In this document: piece by piece, positions 7,040 through 14,654 of the stretch
How the letters are laid out: each line of letters starts with the position of its first letter
Numbering within the stretch: position 1 is the first letter of the stretch
DNA from: CAYRZF01 sp964428805
GTDB taxonomy: Bacteria; Methylomirabilota; Methylomirabilia; Rokubacteriales; CSP1-6
Assembly (NCBI GenBank): GCA_964428805.1
Contig: CAYRZF010000002.1
Location: forward strand, 1 to 63,610
Reading direction: 5' to 3'
Length of the DNA: 63,610 nucleotides
Translations under genes and position numbers: made by a program
The notes under the pieces: model-generated
What the model was told of the DNA's origin: nothing
Database searches by the model: none
What the model saw: only the letters and a program-made list of their open reading frames with translations

Positions 7040-9283
7040 TCATGAGCCCGCGCCGCGCGCGATCAGGTGGCGGGCGAGGTCGAGTCGCTCGCGCTCGTTT
7101 CCGTCGAGTGCCAGCATGAGGCGGGGCGCGTCGCGGTAGTACCTCTCGACGGGGAACTCCGTCGTATAGCCGTAACCGCCATGGATGCGCATGGCCTCGA
7201 GCGCGACCTCGTAGGCCGCCTCGGTGGCATGGAGCTTCGCCATGCCGATTGGGATAACATCGCGGCGGTCGGTATGAGCGCCCTCGACGGCTCGGTGTGT
7301 GAGCAACCTCGCGGCCGTGATCCTCGTCGCCATGTCGGCGAGCTTGAGTTGAATGGCCTGGTGCTGGCAGATCGGTTTGCCGAAGGCCGAGCGTTGCTGG
7401 GAGTAGCGGAGCGCCGCTTCAAAGGCTGCCTGGGCCAGGCCCACGGCGGCGGCGGCGATGCCCTGGCGGGCGGTGGCGAGCAGGGCCTGCTCGGCGCCGC
7501 GCCCCCTGTCGCCCCCGATGAGTGACGCCGCCGAAACCCGGACGCCATTGAGACGGAGGTCGCGGATACCGAGTCCCCGCGCGCCGAGCGTCTCGAGCGG
7601 TGGGCCGAGCGTAAGACCTTTGGCGCCGCGCTCGACCAGGAAGCATCCGGAGCGCCGCCTGTCGATGCGGCCGAGTACGATGAACAGCGCGCCGTGTGAA
7701 GCGTTCTCCACCACCCGAATCGTTCCTGTGAGGATCCAAGCGCCCCGCGCGCGCCGCGCGGTCACGGCGTTGCTCAAGGCCACACAGCCCATGCGGTCGC
7801 CTCGCGCCATTAGGGGAAGCAGCCGTTTGCGCTGCCTCGCCGTGCCGAATCGGGCGATGGCGCGCGCAAGGGCCAAGTGCGAAGTCACGATTCCCGCTAT
7901 GGTCGTCCAACCGCGCGCCAGCTCTTCGAGGATCATGGAGCAGGTCCTGAGATCGAGGCCCAGGCCCCCGTACTCCGGCGGGACAATCGCCCCGAGGATC
8001 CCCAGCTCGCCCAGCCGCTCGACGATTTCCTGGGGATACCGGCTCGAGTTCTCCTGGTCCTGGACGACGGGAATGACGTGCTTCTCGACGAACTGGCGCA
8101 CGGCGAGCACCATCTGCTTGCGCTCCTCGGGCTGGCCCTCGGGGAAGGTGAGGGCACCGGGCTGCTTGCCGTAACGCTCGAGGAGCTGTCGAGCGATGAG
8201 TAGGCGCTGAATCTCGTTGGTCCCCTCGCCGATGATCATGAGCGGCGTATCGCGGTAGTGGCGCTCGACGGTGAGGGTCTTGAGGGTCCCGGCCTCGCCG
8301 TGGATGCGCATCGCATCCACGGCGATCTCCTGCGCCGCCTCCGACGCATAGAGCTTGGCCATGCCGGCCTCGAGATCGCAACGCGCGCCACGGTCCTTCA
8401 TGGCGGCGGCCCAGTAGGTGAGGAGCCGCGCGGCTGTGAGTCGCGTGGCCATCTCGGCGATCGCGGGCGGCGGTGCGCGGCGGCCTTGCCGCCGGGCGCG
8501 GACCTGTCCCATTGCGTTCTCGAAGGCGGCCTGGGCCACGCCGACGGCGCGCGCCGCGATGTTGATGCGGCCCATCTCCAGGCCGGACATCACGTGCTTG
8601 AACCCCCGCCCCTCCACGCCGCCCACGAGGTTCTGGACGGGGACGGGGAAGTCCTCGAACACCAGCTCGGCCGTATCCACGCCTTTGTAGCCGAGCTTGG
8701 AGATCGACTTGACGACCTGGAGGCCCGGGTGTCCCTTTTCGATGATGAAGCACGACATCCCCCTGTGGGGCGGGTCCGCGGTTGGGTCGGTGCGGGCCAG
8801 GAGGGCGAAGGTGTTGCCCTCGCGGCCGTTGGTGACGAACATCTTGGTTCCCGTGATGAGGTAGGTGTCGCCGTGGCGTCGCGCAACGGTCCTGATCGCC
8901 TGGACGTCCGAGCCCGCGTGCGGCTCAGTCAAGCAGAGCCCGCCCCGCGCATCGCCCCGGGCAAAGGGCGGGAGGAACCGCCGGCGCTGCTCCTCCGTGC
9001 CGTGATTCAAGACGATCAGCGCCGCCATCGTGTGGCTGTTGATCACCCCCGTCAGGGACATCCAGCCCCGGCCGAGCTCCTCGACGACCCTGGCGTACGT
9101 GGTCGTGTCGAGGCCAAGCCCGCCGTACGCCCCGGGGATGAGCGCGCCGAACAGCCCGAGCTGTCTCATCCGCGCGACGAGGTCGTGAGGGTAGAGGTCG
9201 TCGTGCTCGAGAGCGGCGGCCACCGGCTTGACTTCCTTCTCGACGAACCGGCGGATGGAAGCGACGACTTGATGTTGGTCCAT
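7040..9283 (-). CDS. Tandem-fused double acyl-CoA dehydrogenase
   Basis: 747 aa, two complete ACAD-length modules (about residues 1-375 and 388-747) in one chain; normal ACADs are ~380 aa. Module 1 has the substrate/flavin motif TEPHAGSD (119-126) and the catalytic base in GEGTNEIQR (Glu353), but it has lost RxxFGKP (ARRQGRRAPPPA instead, about six residues shorter) and GGYGY (GEAGT instead). Module 2 has RSAFGKPICQHQ (631-642) and GGYGYTTEF (702-710), but it has lost the TEPxAGSD motif (SNAVTARR) and the EGT base (LALDGNERER, Asp727). Each half therefore keeps what the other lost. In homodimeric ACADs the FGKP and GGYG loops contact FAD of the partner subunit, so one composite active site in an internal pseudo-dimer is plausible. 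The operon continues with MaoC. Confidence 0.9.
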   Translation of the reverse strand: MDQHQVVASIRRFVEKEVKPVAAALEHDDLYPHDLVARMRQLGLFGALIPGAYGGLGLDTTTYARVVEELGRGWMSLTGVINSHTMAALIVLNHGTEEQRRRFLPPFARGDARGGLCLTEPHAGSDVQAIRTVARRHGDTYLITGTKMFVTNGREGNTFALLARTDPTADPPHRGMSCFIIEKGHPGLQVVKSISKLGYKGVDTAELVFEDFPVPVQNLVGGVEGRGFKHVMSGLEMGRINIAARAVGVAQAAFENAMGQVRARRQGRRAPPPAIAEMATRLTAARLLTYWAAAMKDRGARCDLEAGMAKLYASEAAQEIAVDAMRIHGEAGTLKTLTVERHYRDTPLMIIGEGTNEIQRLLIARQLLERYGKQPGALTFPEGQPEERKQMVLAVRQFVEKHVIPVVQDQENSSRYPQEIVERLGELGILGAIVPPEYGGLGLDLRTCSMILEELARGWTTIAGIVTSHLALARAIARFGTARQRKRLLPLMARGDRMGCVALSNAVTARRARGAWILTGTIRVVENASHGALFIVLGRIDRRRSGCFLVERGAKGLTLGPPLETLGARGLGIRDLRLNGVRVSAASLIGGDRGRGAEQALLATARQGIAAAAVGLAQAAFEAALRYSQQRSAFGKPICQHQAIQLKLADMATRITAARLLTHRAVEGAHTDRRDVIPIGMAKLHATEAAYEVALEAMRIHGGYGYTTEFPVERYYRDAPRLMLALDGNERERLDLARHLIARGAGS

Positions 9284-9356
9284 CAGCGCTTCGGCGAGGC
9301 CAGCCTAGCAAAGCGGTGGGAACTGCGCAAGGTAAAATGGGTGCTCGGAGACCCTC

Positions 9357-9812
9357 ATGTCACTCGATGACCTGAACCTCTGGCTCCAGCGTGGAGCGGA
9401 CCGGGGCTCCCCCGGGGCCGCGCTGGAGCTCTCCGGGCACCCCGGGGTGGGGTTTATTCTTGCACGGTCCGCGGGTGGCCCGATATGCTTCTATCGAGGC
9501 CGGAGCCTTACCCTCGGCGAGGCCTGCTCAAACGGTCCCTTCGCTGATCGTGAGGATCGCGCCGTTGTAGAGGGGGGACTGACGGATCTCATGCGGATGC
9601 CGAGCGCGGGAGACCTGGTGATCTACGGCATCGGCGCGGCTGCGGGACACGTCTCGTATCTGCCCGAGATGGGGGCCCCCGCCGGGCCGTCCCCCGAGGA
9701 GCTTCACACCTTCGTTCTTCATCCACCGACCGTCTCGCTTCCGTCGTCCCGGCTGACTCGTCCCTCCCAGCTTTACTCCCATTTCATGGCGTACCGGGAG
9801 GAGCGCCGGTGA
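9357..9812 (+). CDS. Hypothetical protein resembling the C-terminal domain of phosphatase/phosphodiesterase-type proteins
   Basis: 151 aa. The second half, DLVIYGIGAAAGHVSYLPEMG followed by GPSPEELHTFVLHP and PSQLYSHFMAY, recalls the non-catalytic tail that follows type I phosphodiesterase/nucleotide pyrophosphatase domains in some membrane proteins; this is recalled similarity and was not tested. No catalytic metal ligands are present, so it looks like a stand-alone domain. A TAAAAT-like -10 lies about 21 bases upstream. Its stop overlaps the GTG start of the EEP hydrolase (GTGA, 9809-9812), so the two are coupled. Confidence 0.55.
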   Translation: MSLDDLNLWLQRGADRGSPGAALELSGHPGVGFILARSAGGPICFYRGRSLTLGEACSNGPFADREDRAVVEGGLTDLMRMPSAGDLVIYGIGAAAGHVSYLPEMGAPAGPSPEELHTFVLHPPTVSLPSSRLTRPSQLYSHFMAYREERR

Positions 9813-10498
9813 GGCCGCTGACCGTCGTCTCGTACAACATTCACCGCGGCCGCGGGCTGGACCGCAGGGTGAATCTGGACCGGATCGTTGAGGTGCTGAG
9901 GGAAACCGAACCGGACGTGGTGGGGCTCCAGGAGGTGTTCGGTTCCCAGGCGGGGCGCGTTGGCCGCGAGCTCGGGATGGAGGTCGTGATGGGCCCGACG
10001 CGCTCGGGGCCGTCGGGTCACTTCGGGAACGCGGTGCTCACCCGGCTCGCGGTCAGAAGTCATCACCGCTTCGATCTCTCGAGCCTGGGACGCGAGCCGC
10101 GGGGCGGGCTCCGGGTTGACCTCGAGGCTGGCCGGACCGTGCTCCATCTCTTCAACGTCCACTTTGGCCTCGCATTCGGGGAGCGACGGGAGCAGGTGGA
10201 GCTCCTGCTCTGCCGGGAGATCCTCCGCGCTCCCGGACTCCCAGGACCTCGAATCCTGGTGGGGGACTTCAACGAGTGGCTGCCCGGGCCGGTGGTGCGC
10301 CAGCTCCGGCGCGAGTTCTGCGTCGGGCGTCGTCGCGCCCGGCGCACCCATCCCGCGCCGTTTCCGCTTTTCCCCCTGGATCAGATTTTCTGGGACGCGG
10401 GACTGGTGGGAGAACCGCTCCACGTCCATCGAAGCCGTCTCGCCCGCGTCGCCTCGGACCACCTGCCGGTCGTCGCCCGCCTGCGCCTCCCGGGCTGA
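9809..10498 (+). CDS. Endonuclease/exonuclease/phosphatase (EEP) family hydrolase
   Basis: 229 aa with all EEP motifs in order: VVSYNIHRGRG (residues 6-16), VGLQEV (about 40), NVHFGLAFG (about 117), VGDFNEW (about 152), LDQIFWDAG (about 190) and ASDHLPVVA (about 217). These supply the metal-binding Asn/Glu and the catalytic Asp and His of the DNase I/sphingomyelinase/phosphatase superfamily. It has no signal peptide, so it is probably cytosolic. The GTG start overlaps the stop of the preceding gene by 4 bases. Substrate (nucleic acid or phosphoester) unknown. Confidence 0.88.
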   Translation: MRPLTVVSYNIHRGRGLDRRVNLDRIVEVLRETEPDVVGLQEVFGSQAGRVGRELGMEVVMGPTRSGPSGHFGNAVLTRLAVRSHHRFDLSSLGREPRGGLRVDLEAGRTVLHLFNVHFGLAFGERREQVELLLCREILRAPGLPGPRILVGDFNEWLPGPVVRQLRREFCVGRRRARRTHPAPFPLFPLDQIFWDAGLVGEPLHVHRSRLARVASDHLPVVARLRLPG

Positions 10499-10542
10499 CC
10501 CGCGCGTCGCCTCCCGGGATTCTCCCTTCGGGGCGCCCGCCC

Positions 10543-11472
10543 CTATCGCCGTCGCCGGCGGGTCGGTGGCGCGACGACGCGACTGACCGCGGCCCTGAGC
10601 GCCTGGAGCAGGGCCCGCGCCTCCGCGCTCAGCGGACGCTGGCGCGGATGGATGACGTCGAGGCTGCGGCTCAACGGCTCGGCATCCAGGATATCGATCG
10701 CCACGAGCGTCCGGCGGCGGATCTCGCGGCTGACGGCCAGGTGAGGGAGGAAGGCGAGCCCCATCCCGCGCTCCACCATCCGCTTCGCGGTCTCGATGGT
10801 CTCCACCTCGAGCACGACGTTGGGGACGAGGCCGGCGCGGCGGAACAGCCCGTGGCTCAGCGTCCAATCACTGGACCCCCGATCGAAAAAGATCAGCGGC
10901 TGGTCCGCTACTTGCTCCAACCGTACCCGGCGCGCCCCCTTCGGCCAGGTGGCTCCCCGGCCGACCAGAATGAGGGGGTCATCTCGCAGGCTCACCGTCT
11001 CAACCGCGGGGTGCTGGAGCGACCGAGCCAGCCCGATCTCGGCCTCGCCGCGCAGGACCATCTCCAGGACCTCCTTGGAGTGGCCCGAGCGAACGGTGAT
11101 CATCACCTTGGGGTGGGCGGCCTGGAACCGCTTGAGCACGTCCGGCAGGAGGTACGTACAGATGGACAGGGCGGCGGCAATCTGGAGCGCCCCGCCGCTG
11201 GCGGGGCGGAGGTTGTGAACCGCCTGCCGGGCCAGCGCGACGGCCCGGAGGAGCTGCTCCGCGTGGGGTCTGAGGGCCCGGCCGGCGGCGGAGAGGGCCA
11301 GGTTTCCCCGCCCCCGCTCGAAGAGGGACACGCCGAGGGAATCCTCCAGCACCTTGATCCGGGCGCTCACGGCGGGCTGAGTCACCCGCAACGCTTCGGC
11401 CGCTCGGCGGAAGCCGCCGAACGTGCCCACCGCCAGGAAGGCCTCGACCTGGCCGATTTCCACGGTCCGCAT
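10543..11472 (-). CDS. LysR-family transcriptional regulator
   Basis: 309 aa. The N-terminal winged helix-turn-helix is VEIGQVEAFLAVGTFGGFRR to RVTQPAVSARIKVLEDSLG (residues 4-50), followed by a LysR substrate-binding domain ending in a basic TRRRRR tail. It is divergent from the isocitrate-lyase-family gene at 11612 with 139 bp between them, and the intergenic region contains a TTCTT-N12-AAGAA dyad (11494-11515) just upstream of a good sigma70 promoter for that gene. This is the classical LysR arrangement, so it probably activates the lyase gene in response to a small organic acid. Confidence 0.9.
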   Translation of the reverse strand: MRTVEIGQVEAFLAVGTFGGFRRAAEALRVTQPAVSARIKVLEDSLGVSLFERGRGNLALSAAGRALRPHAEQLLRAVALARQAVHNLRPASGGALQIAAALSICTYLLPDVLKRFQAAHPKVMITVRSGHSKEVLEMVLRGEAEIGLARSLQHPAVETVSLRDDPLILVGRGATWPKGARRVRLEQVADQPLIFFDRGSSDWTLSHGLFRRAGLVPNVVLEVETIETAKRMVERGMGLAFLPHLAVSREIRRRTLVAIDILDAEPLSRSLDVIHPRQRPLSAEARALLQALRAAVSRVVAPPTRRRRR

Positions 11473-11493
11473 TGTATCACGGTCTGATCACAA

Positions 11494-11515
11494 TTCTTTA
11501 TCACTCCTATAAGAA
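11494..11515. promoter_or_regulatory. Candidate LysR operator
   Basis: Inverted repeat TTCTT (11494-11498) / AAGAA (11511-11515) with 12 bases between, containing the T-N11-A geometry of LysR boxes. It lies about 44-65 bases before the predicted transcription start of the isocitrate-lyase-family gene, the usual position for a LysR activator site, and 22 bases upstream of the lysR start codon. Confidence 0.5.
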
Positions 11516-11523
11516 CAATAAGG

Positions 11524-11552
11524 TTGACCCCATCTTGCCCTGCCCGTAGATT
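11524..11552 (+). promoter_or_regulatory. Sigma70-type promoter of the isocitrate-lyase-family gene
   Basis: TTGACC (11524-11529), 17-base spacer, TAGATT (11547-11552). Predicted start about 11559, giving a ~53-nt leader with the AAAGGAG ribosome-binding site. Confidence 0.6.
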
Positions 11553-11611
11553 GAGGTTCACGCGAGGAAGGGGGCGTTAGCCCCCCTGCGAGTTATAAAG
11601 GAGACGAAACC

Positions 11612-12586
11612 TTGGAAAACATGGGGAGAAAGTTTCGGCAACTCTTGAAGGATGAGGACTACCTGTTCACGGGCGGCGTCTATACGCCGCTCGACGCGCA
11701 GATCGCCGAGCGGGTAGGAATGAAATCCATCTACATGAGCGGGTATTCGGTGGCGATGGCGAACGGGTGGCCGGACATGGGCTTGCTCACCATGACGGAG
11801 GTCGCGCGCACCGCCTCGATGATCGCGAGCGCGGTGAACATCCCGATCATTGCGGACGCGGATGACGGCTACGGCAATGCGCTGAGCACTATGCGCACGG
11901 TGCAGGAGTTCATCAAGACCGGCGTCGCCGGTCTCCACCTCGAGGATCAGCGGTTCCCCAAGCGGTGCGGTCACATCGCCGGCAAGACGATCGTCAGCCG
12001 GGAGGAGGCGCTGGGAAAGTACCGCGCCGCGGTGGACGTGCGTAACCGTCTTGATCCGGACTTCGTCCTGGTCGCTCGAACGGACGCCTACGGCGCCGTG
12101 GGGGGGAGCCTCGAAGAGGCGATCTGGCGGGGCCGGGCCTATGCGGACGCCGGGGTGGACCTGGTCTGGTGTGAGCTTTCCGATGCCTCCCGGGAGCCCG
12201 CGATCGCCTTTGCCAAGGCCATGCGTGAGACGCATCCAAAGCTCCCGCTGGCGTTCAACTACTCGTCCTCCTTCAAGTGGAGCTCGGATCCAAACCCCTT
12301 TTTGTTCCGCGAACTCGGCGACCTCGGCTACAAGTTCATCTTCATCACGCTGTATTCTGCCCACGCCGCCATGTACGCCGTCTGGAACGCCATGGAGGAC
12401 CTGGTCAAGAACCAGGAGCAGGCCCAGTGGACGCTGGAGAAGGTCAAGGCCGGACATCCAACGGAGAGCCATCACGTGATGGCGCGCGTCGAGCATTTCA
12501 AGGAGCTCGAGAAGCGCTACGTCCCCGGGGCCGAGGACCGCTACCGGTCGTCCGACGGCTTTGGACAGGAGAAGAAGCGGCACTGA
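11612..12586 (+). CDS. Isocitrate lyase/phosphoenolpyruvate mutase superfamily enzyme
   Basis: 324 aa from TTG 11612, chosen because AAAGGAG (11597-11603) is 8 bases away; ATG 11621 is the alternative. DADDGYGN (residues 82-89) gives the Mg2+ site and PKRCGH (116-121) carries the catalytic Cys119. FNYSSSFKW resembles the (N)CSPSFNW loop of true isocitrate lyases more than methylisocitrate lyase. The protein is shorter than isocitrate lyase (~430 aa) and a little longer than PrpB (~295 aa), so the substrate could be isocitrate, methylisocitrate or another 2-alkylmalate/oxaloacetate-like acid. It is regulated by the divergent LysR gene. Confidence 0.85.
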   Translation: MENMGRKFRQLLKDEDYLFTGGVYTPLDAQIAERVGMKSIYMSGYSVAMANGWPDMGLLTMTEVARTASMIASAVNIPIIADADDGYGNALSTMRTVQEFIKTGVAGLHLEDQRFPKRCGHIAGKTIVSREEALGKYRAAVDVRNRLDPDFVLVARTDAYGAVGGSLEEAIWRGRAYADAGVDLVWCELSDASREPAIAFAKAMRETHPKLPLAFNYSSSFKWSSDPNPFLFRELGDLGYKFIFITLYSAHAAMYAVWNAMEDLVKNQEQAQWTLEKVKAGHPTESHHVMARVEHFKELEKRYVPGAEDRYRSSDGFGQEKKRH

Positions 12587-12610
12587 CGGCGGGCTTTCCC
12601 GCGCGCGTGG

Positions 12611-12616
12611 TACAAT
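12611..12616 (+). promoter_or_regulatory. -10 element of the Nudix gene (near-leaderless)
   Basis: TACAAT ends 8 bases before the ATG at 12625 and there is no Shine-Dalgarno, so transcription should start at or within 2-3 bases of the start codon. No convincing -35 is present. Confidence 0.4.
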
Positions 12617-12624
12617 GCGACGGG

Positions 12625-13155
12625 ATGAGCCCGGACGAGCACTCTTCCCGTCATCTGGCCCCCTCGACCATCCGGTTCTGTCCGCTCTGCCGGGGCGACC
12701 TCGTCAGGATCCCGGTCCCGCCGGACCAGAAGGAGGAGGCGGTTTGCTCGGCGTGCGGGTTTGTCTTCTACCTCAATCCGAAGCTGGTGGCGGGAACGAT
12801 TCCGTTCGAGGACGGGCGGATTCTCCTCGTCCGCCGGAACATTAACCCCTCGAAGGGGAAATGGACGTTCCCAGGCGGGTTCGTGGACTGGGGAGAAACC
12901 GTCACGGGTGCCGCGCTGCGGGAGACGCAGGAGGAGACCGGCCTTCGCGTGGACCTGGATGGGCTGGTCGGCGTCTATTCGTATCCTGACGCTCCCATCG
13001 TGATCGTGGTGTATCGAGCGCGCGTGGCCGGCGGCACGCTTGGACTGAGCGACGAGATCCAGGAGCTCGCCTGGCTCACCCCCGGGCAGATCCCCTGGGA
13101 CGAGCTGGCGTTTCCCTCGACTCGGGAGGCCCTGCGCGACTTTCTCTCCCGCTAG
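12625..13155 (+). CDS. Nudix hydrolase with N-terminal zinc ribbon
   Basis: 176 aa. The frame is open upstream into the lyase gene, but ATG 12625 begins the family-like sequence. CPLC and CSAC (about residues 17-20 and 37-40) form a zinc ribbon as in NudC-like proteins. The Nudix box is GGFVDWGETVTGAALRETQE ending EETG (about 86-108), giving the Mg2+-binding Glu residues. Such proteins hydrolyse nucleoside diphosphates linked to another group (NADH, ADP-ribose, capped RNA). Its end overlaps the convergent thioesterase by 4 bases. Confidence 0.88.
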   Translation: MSPDEHSSRHLAPSTIRFCPLCRGDLVRIPVPPDQKEEAVCSACGFVFYLNPKLVAGTIPFEDGRILLVRRNINPSKGKWTFPGGFVDWGETVTGAALRETQEETGLRVDLDGLVGVYSYPDAPIVIVVYRARVAGGTLGLSDEIQELAWLTPGQIPWDELAFPSTREALRDFLSR

Positions 13156-13547
13156 CGTTTCCCCTTCCCCATCGCGCGGGCCAGGAATTTCTCCAGGTTC
13201 TGGACCACAAAGCGCTCGTGCTTCCCTTCCGCGATCTTTTCGATCTCGTCGTGGGCCTCCACCTGGAAGAGGAAGCGGCGCCCGTCCGTCTCGAGGAGCG
13301 TCGCCTTCGCCCTGACCTTCATCCCCACGGGCGTGGCGGCGAGGTGACGCATCTCGACGACGGTACCCACGGTGGAGGCGCCACCGGGCAGGTGCGGCTG
13401 GATGACCGCGTTGGACACTTCTTCCAGGAGGCCGATGAGATGAGGGGTGGAGAATACCATGACGCCTGGATTGCCGATTCTGTCGGCGGTGCGGTCGGCG
13501 GTGACGGTGATCTCTACCTCTGCGGTGGCTCCGGGGCGGACGTCCAT
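13152..13547 (-). CDS. FlK-like hot-dog thioesterase
   Basis: 131 aa. The Thr/Glu/His triad of fluoroacetyl-CoA thioesterase-type enzymes is visible as FSTPHLIGLLEEVSN (Thr about residue 33, Glu about 42) and VVEMRHLAATPVGMKV (His about 68). Relatives act on small acyl-CoAs. It overlaps the Nudix gene by 4 bases at its 3' end and follows the 2-hydroxyacid dehydrogenase-proximal region; the dehydrogenase gene ends 14 bases upstream of its start, so these two minus-strand genes form an operon. Confidence 0.8.
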   Translation of the reverse strand: MDVRPGATAEVEITVTADRTADRIGNPGVMVFSTPHLIGLLEEVSNAVIQPHLPGGASTVGTVVEMRHLAATPVGMKVRAKATLLETDGRRFLFQVEAHDEIEKIAEGKHERFVVQNLEKFLARAMGKGKR

Positions 13548-13561
13548 GCTTGATTCTCCTT

Positions 13562-14542
13562 TCAGGTGTCGAGGACCCGCTCGAGCGGCTCCTCGCCGCC
13601 CATGACCCGGGCGATGTTCCCCAGCGCGAAACGCAGCTTCGTCCTGAACGCGTCAAGGGTGCCGGCGGCGATGTGAGGGGTGAGGATGACGTTATCCAGG
13701 GTCGTCAGAGGGTCCCCGGCCGGCAGCGGCTCGGGGGAAAAGACGTCGAGCCCCGCGGCCATGATGCGGCGGTCCTTGAGGGCTTCATAGACGGCGGGCT
13801 GGTCGATCACCCCACCGCGCGACACGTTGATCAGCACGGCGCTCGGTTTCATCTGCGCCAGCTCCGGCCGGCCGATCAGGTGTCGGGTTTCCTCTGTGAG
13901 CGGCACGTGGAGAGAGACGATGTCGGCCTCGCGCAGGACGATCTCTTTGCTCACCAACGTGACCCCGAACTCTGCCCTCTCCCGGTCGGAGAGCGTGATG
14001 TAGGGGTCATTGGCGATCAGCCTGACGCCAAACCCCCTGAGCCGTTTTGCCACGGCGCGCCCGGTCCGGCCAAAGCCGATGAGGCCCACGGTCTTGCCGT
14101 AGAGGTCCCGGGTTGACATCCTGAGCTCCCACCTGAGCCATTTTCCGACTACCATCGCGTCGTGAGCGGCAACGAGCCGCTTGAGCGCGGCCAGCATCAG
14201 GAGCACCGTGTGCTCCCCGACGGCTTCATCCGTCCCTGCGGGGCAGAGGGCCAGGGGGACTCCGGCTTTGGCGAGTGCCTTCACGTCGATCCGCTCATAG
14301 CCGACCCCCTGGTGCTGTACCATCTTCAGTTTCGCCGCCTGCTGGATCATCTCCGCCGTGAGGGCCGCATCAGCGATCAGGATCGCGTCAGCCCGGGGGA
14401 GCTTCTCCCGGACCTCTTCAGAGCGTCCGGAGTCGAGGAAGAGCAGTTGAAGTCCCGGCGGGGCTTCCTCCCGCATGACCTCGTAGAGGTCGGCAGTGGC
14501 GCAGTTGAGGTAGAGAACCATCCAGCCTATGCGGTCTTTCAT
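13562..14542 (-). CDS. D-isomer-specific 2-hydroxyacid dehydrogenase
   Basis: 326 aa. The NAD-binding Rossmann motif is TVGLIGFGRTGRAVAKRL (about residues 142-159) followed by an Asp (NDPY), which favours NAD over NADP. The catalytic triad is present: Arg in NVSRGGVID, Glu in DVFSPEPLP and His in LTPHIAAGT. This is a complete phosphoglycerate-dehydrogenase/hydroxypyruvate-reductase-type enzyme without a regulatory ACT domain. The specific hydroxyacid is not known. It is 14 bases upstream of the thioesterase gene. Confidence 0.88.
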   Translation of the reverse strand: MKDRIGWMVLYLNCATADLYEVMREEAPPGLQLLFLDSGRSEEVREKLPRADAILIADAALTAEMIQQAAKLKMVQHQGVGYERIDVKALAKAGVPLALCPAGTDEAVGEHTVLLMLAALKRLVAAHDAMVVGKWLRWELRMSTRDLYGKTVGLIGFGRTGRAVAKRLRGFGVRLIANDPYITLSDRERAEFGVTLVSKEIVLREADIVSLHVPLTEETRHLIGRPELAQMKPSAVLINVSRGGVIDQPAVYEALKDRRIMAAGLDVFSPEPLPAGDPLTTLDNVILTPHIAAGTLDAFRTKLRFALGNIARVMGGEEPLERVLDT

Positions 14543-14654
14543 CGTCTATCGGCGGCGGGAAGTCAAGGCCTTTCCGGCTCGGCAGATCGGGGGTTGCCTG
14601 CGCTGGTTGTCGTTGCGCGTCCCGGACGCAATCGGAGGACCGTGAGTCGCCTCG

